Of a stretch of DNA of 27,186 nt, positions 10,931 through 20,513 are shown piece after piece. The translations under genes were made by a program, and so were the position numbers. This DNA comes from Hirudo medicinalis. Taxonomy: Eukaryota; Annelida; Clitellata; Hirudinida; Hirudinidae. Position 1 is the stretch's first letter. The number at the start of each line of letters is the position of its first letter. A model generated the notes under the pieces. The model was given only the letters and a program-made list of their open reading frames with translations. It made no database searches and was not told the origin of the DNA. The stretch spans positions 1 through 27,186 of the forward strand of contig MPNW01000779.1 in the NCBI GenBank assembly GCA_011800805.1, given 5' to 3'.

Positions 10931-11524
10931 AACGCGACCAACTCGGCAGAACGTAGGCTTATATATTTTGGTTGCAATCATCGAGTTTGCACCCAGAATG
11001 ACTACGTCGTCCTTCCAATCCTGGACGAGAAATACAGAGAATCGTCCATGCTCAGAGAGCAATGCACCCCGGACGGATCTGCACTCATGAATCCGGGCCT
11101 CGATTCTTCGCAAGAATTCCGAGGCTCTGGAATACTAATTTCATTTCTGCTCGGAGAGGAATTCAGGAGTCTCTCCACGAGTCCGCGGACTTTCGATCAG
11201 ATTACCGAGCGGGTTTAAGTACTTTTAAAGTGTTCGCGGTAGTATCTTTGGGTAAGATATAGCAATTCTTGAAAAGGACTCGAAGAAGTCGAGCGCCCTG
11301 TCAAATTTTAACGAGAACCAAACACGACAGCCAAAAAAACGACTCTTCCCGGAGATCGTCGCAACGAAACACAGTCTCTAAGGAAGCTAACATCCATTTA
11401 TCATCGTCTGCCAACGAGAGTCAAAACAATTACCAAAGTACTGAATGCAATTATGCTTAAACTCACTGAAATTACAGGATATTTGATTAAAATAAAAACA
11501 AGACTTCTAACTAACCAGCTTCGC

Positions 11525-11646
11525 ATGATGATGATGATGATGGCGATGATGATGTAGCGGTCGTCGATATAAGGATATAACTTCCATAGCAGACAGATTG
11601 AATATGATTATGATAATGACGATGATGATGATGATGATAACGATGA
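11525..11646. repeat. Two (GAT)n microsatellites
   Basis: GAT runs at 11525-11555 and 11612-11646, separated by about 56 bp of unique sequence. Confidence 0.85.
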
Positions 11647-12278
11647 GATTGAATGAGTAGACTAGAAAGAAATGCGGGATGATTATTATCACAGGACAGC
11701 TTTCGACAGGGAGATGACTAAACAAATCACTTTCATTTAAAAAAAAAAAAAATTACCTCATTCTGAAAATAAGGGAAAAATATCGTTGCTTTTGAAATGC
11801 TTAAACAGAGTTCCTTCTCGAACATGTTCGCACGCATCGTTGCACGTCGGACGCCAAAATAAGCTTCGCGAGCGACATTTCCGACGCAGCTAATGCGACC
11901 GGGCGGCCGGTGTCGAATGCAAAACATTAACAAGAAAGAGAAAACATGGCTACGGGCAAAAGTGCGGCAGAAACTCCACCGAGACCCCTAGCACGACGGC
12001 ACGGCAATTGCAGGGCCGGTCGTCGTCTCCGAGGACCACGACGGAAGAATTTTTGTAGCCTTTAGAAAGCCCGTCGACGTCGTGCGATTTGTGAAACGAC
12101 AAAGTCGTGGTAGGAAATCCATGATTTTAAAAGTCCGTGCACGAGATTTGCACCTTGGGGCGGGGACGTCATAATTTTGCGATTACTGGGCAATGAAACG
12201 AGAACAGAACCATAACGTTGTGTCAATCGATCGGTTGGTTAATATGAGTCGGCATCGACGACGAGTAACAATGATAAT

Positions 12279-12284
12279 TTTATT
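12279..12284 (-). promoter_or_regulatory. Poly(A) signal candidate for RUSC
   Basis: Plus-strand TTTATT gives minus-strand AATAAA, about 30 bp beyond the proposed RUSC stop at 12314. Spacing suits a short 3' UTR. The ATT microsatellite next to it makes a chance match possible. Confidence 0.4.
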
Positions 12285-12313
12285 AATAATAATAATAAGG
12301 CCAGATAGCGACT

Positions 12314-15300
12314 TTAGCAGACGACAGAAACGCAGACCTTGTAGACGAGTCCCTCTTGTCCGTTCAGTCGACACAGGAAGAAGTCGTGGCCGACCTCCTT
12401 GACGACGGACATTTCGACGTCCTTCTCAAAGCTCAGGAACTGGTTGTTCATGGCGACGTAGTGACACAGAGATCGAGCGACTCTGTCGAGAAAAACTCCG
12501 ATCATCCGTGCGTTCACGACAAATTGTCGGAAGTAAATTTACAACAGAATAAGAAACAAAAGTAAATATTTGGCACAACTTTTTCTACAGTTGTGATCAG
12601 ATGAGATGATTTATTAGGTCAGCACATCAATAATGAGTAAATAATCAATAATCTTGAACCTGACCTTAATCTACTTGAACTAGAAGAAGCGAGCATAGTC
12701 GCCCGCCCATCGCAACGAACATTCGACCGATGACCTTTGTCGCTCTCGCAACTGACAGACTTGGCCAAGATCGGACCCTCCTGCTTCAACAAGCCGTTCT
12801 TTGGGGAATCCATGACGTGCCGACTTATTTGGTCTTCCGAGTGATACTTCTTTCGTATGACGAACAGGTCTCCGTCAACTTTGTCGGGGTTTTCTTTCAA
12901 GAGGAGCCTGTCGAAGACTCCCACGATTTTTGTGCCGTAGGAGCTCAACAAGCTGCCCTGGGGCTTCTGGGGCATGGCTGAAGGTTTTAAACCAATAGGA
13001 GGAGAGGTAAGATTGGAAATAGGGTTAGGGAGGTCAATTTTAGGAATGGAAGGTGGAGTTTGTTTCTGGTTATGCACAACAACATTGCCAGTCTTGTTGT
13101 TGGTGGTGTTGGAGGTTTGTTCGGCATCACCACAGGGAGAGCCCTTGAATTCAGGGCATGCCCTAGGGCATTCGGAACGGCTCATTTGAGGCAAGGGACT
13201 ATCGGGTGAAGCAGAGGAATCCAACGACTGTCCGGGAGGCTTTTGCTGCATCGATGACTCACTCAAGCTACCACAGTTCTGTTGCTTGCAGCTTCTGCCT
13301 GAACTGTTGCTGGCATCGAACGAGAACATGTCCCTGCTCTGGGAGAGTTTTTCAATCAGTTTGTTCTGAGTCTTTTGAAGGATTCCTCTGGCCAATCCCC
13401 CAAAGTCGACCGATGACCACAGCAGGAAGATCGACGGCTCGGAATTCTCGTCGACAACTTCCTGGTTCTTGGTTGCCTCGCAAGGCTTTTCCTCGAAGCA
13501 TAGAGACGTGCCAGGGTGCTTGGGCACTCTGGCGACCGGAGAGTCTAGAGAGAAGGTGGAGTACATCCTGGAGAGGTAACTCTCCGTCTCGGCGTGGACC
13601 TCGCCGGAACGGGAGATGTGCTTGTTGAGCAGCTGTTCGGCTATGAAGGCCTGTCTCTTCCTTTCCACCACGTTGACCTCAAAGTCGTACTCCAGGCGGA
13701 ACTGCATCTGCGACAGCGGCTGAAGAGCAGCGACGACATCGAGGAAGAGAGACTGGCCGGCGGAACTGGAGCCGAGCTGGAGGAAGGAGGTCGGGTTGTA
13801 GTAGCGGGCCAAGACGGGCCTGTTCTTCCTCAGTGAAGCCAGCCACATGTCCAGCACTTTTAAACTGTCGTCGTTTGAGATAATTGTTTAGTTACGAAAT
13901 TCTGTCGTTATGTGGATCTGTTGTGGATTATGAGGAGATTATGTTGTGACTGTGACGATAGATTCGCCACAACAATTATTATAGTTGTTATTATTATTAT
14001 TTAACTATCATAATATGTGATTATTATTATTAATATCATTTTTGTTGTTATTATCATCGTCATCGTCGTCGTCATCACCGCCATCACAACTTTGCCGTTG
14101 CCAGTTGAAACTTGAAATTGTGCAAGATCAAGTTTTGAACTTGAAAAACAATTACCTCTCGTTTTTGCAGGATAATTATTTATATATTTTGCAATTATAT
14201 CGTTTTAAAGTCTCTCAAACAATTAAACACCAAAGCAACAGCTGGGAAAAAGATGGACCCACTTGAGCAGAGCGAACAGGTAAGCATTGAATTTGAGCCA
14301 AGGATTGCTTAGAAACTTCAGGTCCTTCATCGACTTCATCAGATGGTTGAGGGAGTCGAACGGGGAGCCTGGGAATGCACCGCTCGATTATTTGCAAATA
14401 AGAAATAACAATCGATTAAAATCGATTAAAATTAATCAAATCAATTAAAAGACAATAAAAGTATTCGTTTAATTTTAAAACTGAATAAATATGGTTTGAA
14501 ATGATAAATTACAAAAACGATTTGTATTGAAGTCACTCATTCGAGATATCAACAAACAAGATTGTATTCATATCACAACAACAACAACAACAACAATAGC
14601 AACAACAATAGCAACAACAACAGCAACAACAACAGCAACAACAACAACAACATTGGGAGACTCGACAACATGCAACCTCCCTCACCTTCGAGTGAATCCT
14701 CGAAGACCTTGCAGGCAGAGCTCTTGGTCCTTCCAAAAAGTCCGGGTATGTTTGGCTTGATTCCATCCAGGACGATCGCATGGATGGACGGACAGAGGTG
14801 TTCCAGGAGAAGGTTTCCGATCTTCGGGTTGTCCACGGTGCTGCACAGTTTTGCCTGCAGTCGGAGGAGGGTAAGACCGAGGTAAGCTCAACTTTATCTT
14901 TAGATTCGATATCAACGAAAGAAGCTTTTTCTCAAGTGACAAATGCGTCTCACTAACTTGAAAAGTAATCACTAGCGTAAAAAAAAATGAAAACAGCCCA
15001 ATTATCTACTTTCTCTTCACATCTTGAAGATATTCGCTTGCAATATTAATGCTATTAATGCAATTATATTATTGCAATTAGTATTAATAATTGCGAGCGA
15101 GCGACCAACCTTGGCCAGAGGATCCTTGCATCGACCGACGTGTCTGAAGATGACTTCGACTGCCTTCACCACATCCATTACCAGATCTGCATGTCATTAT
15201 CACCATCACCATCGTCATCCTCCTCCTCATCATCACCATCACCATCATCATCATGGTCGAATCATACTATCTCTCTATCTATCTATCTACTATTTCTTGA

Positions 15301-18300
15301 CATTAAGATCTAACATTACAGTCATCTCCACTCATTAATCATTGAAATACATTTTTCAAAGGCTCAGGTTACGACCTTTCTTTTGCTGGAGGTCAAAGTT
15401 CAAAGGGTGGAGGTTAGAGGAGGAGTCGGAGATGGAGGAGGCCGGGGAGGTGTTGGGGGAGACGAGGAAGTCGTTCGGCGGAAGTTCCACATCCTCCGTG
15501 GCATCCTGGGTGGAGTCGGGAGTGCACTCTTCGGAAGTTTAAAATAATAAAATGAATGTTAACGAATTAATGTAATAACAACTATATATGTTGATAACAA
15601 CAACAAATTAATTGAAGCAAGGAAGGAAGGAAGGTTTGATGGATGGGCAACTGGATGAATTAATGCCAACGACGACAGTGAATGACTTCAGAATTTAGAC
15701 AACAACACATATCGTATCATATTGTATTGTATCGTATCTCATCTTGAAGCCATAGAGATGTGTTCTGAAACGAGATTCGAACACAACAACTCCCCATCAT
15801 AACGACTCGGGCACCACGCATTAATGCACCTTGCAATGCACCAAGCCATGCACATCGATGCATGGAAAACAATTGGAAAGCATCCATGTTGATGCTCCAC
15901 ACACACAGCAGACAGGAGTTGCATCAGACAACAGCAGACGGGGATTATGATTGTGATCATGATCATGATTATGGTGTGGCCTTCATGCAGAATAAATTAT
16001 TGACAAAAATACGAAAAACTAACATCGTCATTAAGTCGTTGTTTTTTTTTAAATGTATTTTTATCCTAAATACGCCGAAACGATCGAGAAAGGATGCTTG
16101 AATTCCACATGAAAATGCTTATGCCCTGTCGTCGGGAGAATGACCGTCACTACCGATCCAAAAGAATTCCCAGACATAATATTTAATAAATCAATTATTA
16201 TTTAATAAGAATAATGACTCGACAGACCCTGCCATCTCAGAGGTAACGTGCACGATGTACTGCAACTGCATTCCAATTAGCAATTCATTACGGCAATGCA
16301 TTCGCGATGCACGGAATGCAGAAGGAAGCAGGAGCAGTATTTCCGAACAAATTATGTGCAATTATTAGTGACATCGTCATCATCGTCATCGTCATCGTCA
16401 TCATCGTCATCGTCATCGTCATCGTCATCATCATCATCACGACACATCATCACCAATTTCGTCGTCGTCGTCGTCATCATCGCATTTCTTATTTCATCAT
16501 CTGCAGATGCATTTCAAGAGAACTCCCCAGTGCATGACTCACGGAGGAATCACTCAAACATCTGTAAATGGAGCCAATGTAGCAGACGAATTGAGGAGCG
16601 AAGAAACACTGTGCATGATTACACCACCCCGATGTATACAATTACACCACCACCCACGGAATGGAAAACCCATCCAGATATCAGTTGCAGATCTCTTCGA
16701 CTGGGAGAGGAGTGTAATTTTAGTCGACATTTGAAGACTTAAAAAATTAAAATCGACTGCAAATTGAGCGGAGCAGGATCTCGGTTAGACGAGCTACAAA
16801 ACATCACGTCGTGACGACGTTTTCGACCTTCGACCCGTTTCGAAAAGCTGCGGTTCAAAAACTCACTGGGGACGTCTCGGGCCGGGTCCGCGTCGGGCGA
16901 TGCGGGCACCGAATTGACGGGGGACTTGGGAGACTCCAGGGGGCTGAGCGAGGACGTGGTCGGGTGGTAGGATATCGTCTCTGAAAAACTGACGCTCTTC
17001 TTTGCCCGGAACTTCTCGTAGTCGTGATCGCCGGCAGCGGTCGCTCCGCCGTTGTTGGTGCCTTCTTCTTTGGAATGTGATTTGTCTTTGTCGTCGGCGA
17101 CCGTCGCCACGTGAGGGTCGACTTCCGAGCCCTTCGACGGAACGACGTCGTCGCCCAGCGGTTTTTCCTCTTCTTGCATCGGCGTGGCCAGCTCCAAAAG
17201 AGTGCCGTCGGGAACGGAGAGCGGACGTTTCCTCGGAGAGGCCCTCTCGGCCGAGACGTGGGAATCGGTGGAACCGGTTTGGAAGTTGTTGGACCAAGAT
17301 CTCCTGTTCTCCTTGCTGCGACTTCTGACCAGGATGGACTTTGTCGGCTGAGCGTAACCAGGCTGGTTGTTGTTGCTCCTCAGGATGACTTTCGATCCTC
17401 TGTTCTGGGTTAAGTCGACCTTGTCCTGCAAGGAAGGTGATCTTCTGGTCGGGTGGTTACCACGCGTGAAGTTTCGAGCATTTCTCGCTTCGGAAGAAGT
17501 TTTAGGGTTTGGTTCCTTAACATTTTCTATGATTTTGGAGGTACCGTCCTCTTTGGCGGGGGGGCCGTCCTTGGCTTCGCCAGGGTTGGCGGCCTTGAAA
17601 AGTCGGGGTGGTTTCGGAGGAGTCTTGGAGAGATCCGAATGCAGACTTTCATCCTTCGAGCTGGCAGAACTCGACTGCCTCCCAGAGTCACTCGTGCCCG
17701 GATCGATTCCGGACGAACTGGAACTGTTGAACGAAAATGAAGAGGAACTCTTCGATCTTCCGGACGACTCCTGGGAGGTCTTCGAGTTGCTCAGAGCTTT
17801 CGATTTTACAAACGTCTGCTTGAAAGTAGACTTGTTTTGACTCTGAGGATTCGACTTCTTGCCGGCTTTCGCCTCTTCTTTGGCGGCGCTTTTAGGCTGT
17901 TTCGTCGGCGCAGCTTCGACCTTTGATTCCATGAACTTGGAAGAATTCTTGAGGAAGCTCAGGTCAGGAAGCGGTCTCGAGAAGAGATAGGAACTGGTGT
18001 TCCAAATGTCTCGTCCGGACGTCTCCGGCTGCTTCTCCTCGGCAAAGGTGAGCGAAGTTTGGAGGGACTTGTTTTCCGTTTTCACTGGAATGCTGATTAT
18101 CAGAGAAGTCTGGACACTGCTGTCCGTAGAGGTCGTGGACGCAAGGTTTGCACTCTGGACGATCTTCGGAGACTTCTCCGGATCCTGCGTGGGACTCGAA
18201 TTGCTCGGCTCGATGGAGTGAGACTTGAATTTCAGCTTCTTCTCCGACTTTGATTTCTTGGTGCCGTCAAATATGTCTTGGAGATCGGGAAAGTTGCATT

Positions 18301-20513
18301 TGGAGGTGCAATCTTCTTCCTTTCCTGGTGGAGTGGCCTCGTCGCACGCACCGAGCGGTTCGTGCGGAGGCTTCGTGGATTCCGACTCGTCAAATTCATC
18401 CACGCATTCCTCGGCTTCTTTCAATTTTTTAACCTGGAAAATCTTGAAGAGTTCACAAGTTTTTTCTCCCATCTGGGGAGTCGATCTGACCGACCCCGCC
18501 TGGATTTCCTCGAGTTCGTCTGCATCAGGGTGCTTCCCGTTTTTCTTGGAACGCTCGTCGGCATTCGACTCGTGGGACTTCGCAGGATTCTCGGTTCTAT
18601 TCCGTCCTTCCTCCTCTTCCCGAGCAGAAAGCGAAGGCTTGTTGTTCATCTCCTTCCATGTCGTGCGCGACTTGCCGCTCTCCGAAGTCGAAGGCGAATC
18701 CTTCAACGTCCCCCAAGTCACCAGGTGAGAAGACTTGGAATTCCGAGGCGTGCCGTTCTTCTGGGAAGATTTCTTCTTCGACTTTCTCGTTCCATTTCCG
18801 GACTTGTGGCAGGCCGAGGAGGAGTTGGCAGCTTTTTCACCATTCTTTTGGAGGCCCAAGGTGGTGGGCTTGTTGGCGACCCTGTTGCTCGGCCTGAGCT
18901 CCAGGGACGTCTTAGAAGCCGGCTCGTCGCTGCTCGACCAAACCTTTAGAGGTCCCTTGTCGAACGATATCTTGTAATGGTGCTTGATGTGGTTCAGCTT
19001 GTGAACATCCTTCGGCAAATCGTCTTCTATGATGCTGGCCTCGTCGCCGCTGGCGTCCAGTGCGAACTCGTCGGGACACTCGCTGTGAGAAGAAAAAAGG
19101 GGCTGATTGAAGAGTTCCGAGCTGTCGGAAGAGCTGAAGATCTCTCGGTCGCTGCCGGAGTCTTCGCGGTCACTTCCCAGATGATCTGCGTCCCCCAAGT
19201 AGAGGCAGTTGTCGGACTTCGAGGTTACTATGCCCAGGCGGGGCAAGAATCCTTCGTCCGAGTCCCTCTGATCCGTCAGGTTAGCATCGAAGGGAATTGT
19301 GAACTCCTCATCATAAAAGAAGTCATTACTGCAGCTGTCTTCTGTGAAGAAGCCATTCTTAAAATGGAGGTTGGAATTTGGGGAGGTCTTGCCATGTGGT
19401 GAAGCCAGGGTGTTGAGTTTCCAGCTGGTGATTTCCTTGCATGGAGATTTGCCATCTTGTCTGTTGGTCATCTGTTATGTAAATAAAACAATAGCTTTTT
19501 CAAATAATCTCATCATACCTTACAAAATTCAGTTGTTGCTGTTCTTTTGTTGATCAACATGTGCTGCTTAGTTAACTATTAGCTTAAAGTTCGTAACTTA
19601 ATGTAACCTAAGCAATTTTAGAACTTCAATAAGAAATTGGACTCATTTAGTACCAAATAAACAAATTCACAAACCCTATTGAGAAACTTTTCAATCAAAT
19701 TGAACATAACCATGTTCTTTTACATGCCCTCGGCATATTCGTCTTAAATTTCCAATGCTGCGAGCTTTCTAAAACTCCATTCGAACTAACTCCAGAGCTA
19801 ACCAAGCATACAATGTTTCCAATTAGTTCTACAAACGCAAACAATTTCGTATCAACCTATTCTTAAATTAACTTATTTTAAAAGCCACTAAAGACGACAA
19901 AAACTTAAGAGAATCATTAAAGGCAGAAGTTATTATTGTAACAACAAAAACGCCGAACGGAAACAAGCTAGCTGGAAAATATGAGTTCTACAGATAGGCG
20001 AGTGAAGCCTTTTGCAACCAAATGTGTTTGGCTGCAAGGCAAGCTTAGCTAAGCTGCTTTAATCATCGTGGTTATCATCGTCGTCATTCGTTTCCAATTA
20101 GCTTCATAATATTAGCCATATTATATTTTAGAAATTATTTTAGCCATGCAACATTTCTGTGATAAACTCCTAGCGATGTGCTTAGAGAAAGTATATTCCA
20201 TCAAGTGCGCTGTTGAGTTACATTGTTCTGAACTCGGAGAAATGCGAAGTATAATTTTAGCAATAACAAATGCTTCAAAAAATCAGTATGATAACTACGA
20301 AGACGACGGCGGACATAAATGAAATCATTGTCATGACGACCGTCATTTCTCACCTCACTAAGAAGTACAGAGGGCTTGACATTGGTCGTGTTTTGATTCA
20401 AATCGTGGTTGCGGTACATTCGCCCGATAACTTGGCCGTTGTAATTTGTCCAGACTGAATCATCGTCTCCACTACCCATCAATGTTTTCTGTCCGTTCTC
20501 TCCCCAGCAGCAT
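12314..20513 (-). CDS. RUSC2: RUN and SH3 domain-containing protein (RUSC1/2-like), 8 exons found, 5' end unresolved
   Basis: Exons in transcript order: 20513-20354, 19471-16867, 15528-15376, 15186-15110, 14854-14686, 14368-14263, 13864-12665, 12482-12314. Phases match throughout, giving about 1545 residues. Exons 4 to 7 build a RUN domain (about residues 973-1170) with LEHLCPSIHAIVLDGIKP, KFNAYLFALL joined across the intron to NLKVLDMWLASLRKN, then YNPTSFL, all matching RUSC as I recall it. The last exon carries an SH3 fold (ALCHYVA-type start as SLCHYVA, QFLSFEK, FLCRLNGQEGLV). The 2.6-kb exon encodes a Ser/Lys-rich disordered region with a KTPPKPPRL proline motif. Known roles: RUSC2 (iporin) binds Rab1 and GM130, and RUSC proteins link AP-4 vesicles carrying ATG9A to kinesin. 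The first listed exon begins in mid-codon, so at least one 5' exon is missing; the Met at 19471 is an alternative start. RUSC1 versus RUSC2 cannot be separated. Confidence 0.85.
13976..14085. repeat. (ATT)n then (TCG/TCA)n in a RUSC intron
   Basis: ATT-rich to about 14031, then ATC/GTC triplets at 14053-14085, within the intron separating the two RUN-domain exons 13864-12665 and 14368-14263. Confidence 0.85.
14575..14652. repeat. (CAA)n/(CAG) compound microsatellite
   Basis: About 26 CAA-type triplets with regularly placed TAG and CAG variants. It starts 34 bp inside the intron from the donor of RUSC exon 14854-14686. Confidence 0.95.
15200..15290. repeat. (CAT/CAC)n and (CTAT)n microsatellites
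   Basis: CAC/CAT triplets at 15200-15254 and a CTAT run at 15267-15290, in the RUSC intron 15187-15375. Confidence 0.85.
15529..16866 (-). other. Large RUSC intron, microsatellite-rich
   Basis: This 1.3-kb gap between RUSC exons 2 and 3 holds an (AAGG)n run near 15616, (GATCAT)n near 15947, and two ATC/GTC arrays at 16372-16440 and 16460-16483. Two patches are crowded with TGCA and AATGCA words (about 15815-15880 and 16248-16325). The exon 2 donor is GTGAGT at 16866-16861. An additional small RUSC exon inside the gap cannot be excluded, because phases 1-in and 1-out would allow a multiple of three. Confidence 0.5.
16372..16483. repeat. (TCATCG)n array, two blocks
   Basis: Alternating TCA and TCG triplets at 16372-16440 and a TCG-rich block at 16460-16483, within the large RUSC intron. 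Confidence 0.93.
19472..20353 (-). other. RUSC intron 1, nothing recognised
   Basis: This 0.88-kb AT-rich stretch lies between the exon at 20354-20513, whose donor is GTGAGA, and the giant exon, whose acceptor is the AG just before 19471. It carries a 14-bp perfect palindrome at 20042-20055. I see no coding signal. Confidence 0.5.

Larger units (their letters stand above)
10455..12313. other. Intergenic stretch between convergent WIPI and RUSC genes, no recognised gene
   Basis: This 1.86-kb stretch holds several ATT or ATG microsatellites (about 10664-10702, 11525-11555, 11612-11646), a 13-nt triple repeat at 10892-10930 and a GC-rich patch at about 11810-12180. Several short plus-strand open frames occur between 10639 and 11460, some with good-looking donor sites (10741, 10831, 11253). 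I recognise no protein family in them. They could be an unrecognised small gene, extended WIPI 3' sequence, or chance. Confidence 0.5.

Noticed and set aside
12730..13836. Plus-strand frames opposite the RUN/linker exon
   Set aside because: Antisense shadows of the RUSC exon 12665-13864, whose RUN sequence is clear.
14527..14885. Frames with poly-Thr, poly-Asn and poly-Cys/Leu around the CAA array
   Set aside because: These are microsatellite translations in an intron; the real coding part is only the RUSC exon 14686-14854 on the minus strand.
16296..16742. 148-residue plus-strand frame with a poly-Ser tract
   Set aside because: The Ser tract is the TCA/TCG array, and the rest has no recognisable content and lies in a RUSC intron.
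17002..19402. Many plus-strand frames of 60-220 residues opposite the giant RUSC exon
   Set aside because: They are antisense shadows of a long GC-richer coding exon; none resembles a known protein, and the minus frame has phase-consistent splice sites at both ends.
20042..20055. 14-bp perfect palindrome AGCTTAGCTAAGCT
   Set aside because: Isolated and short, within a RUSC intron; no accompanying signal supports a function.
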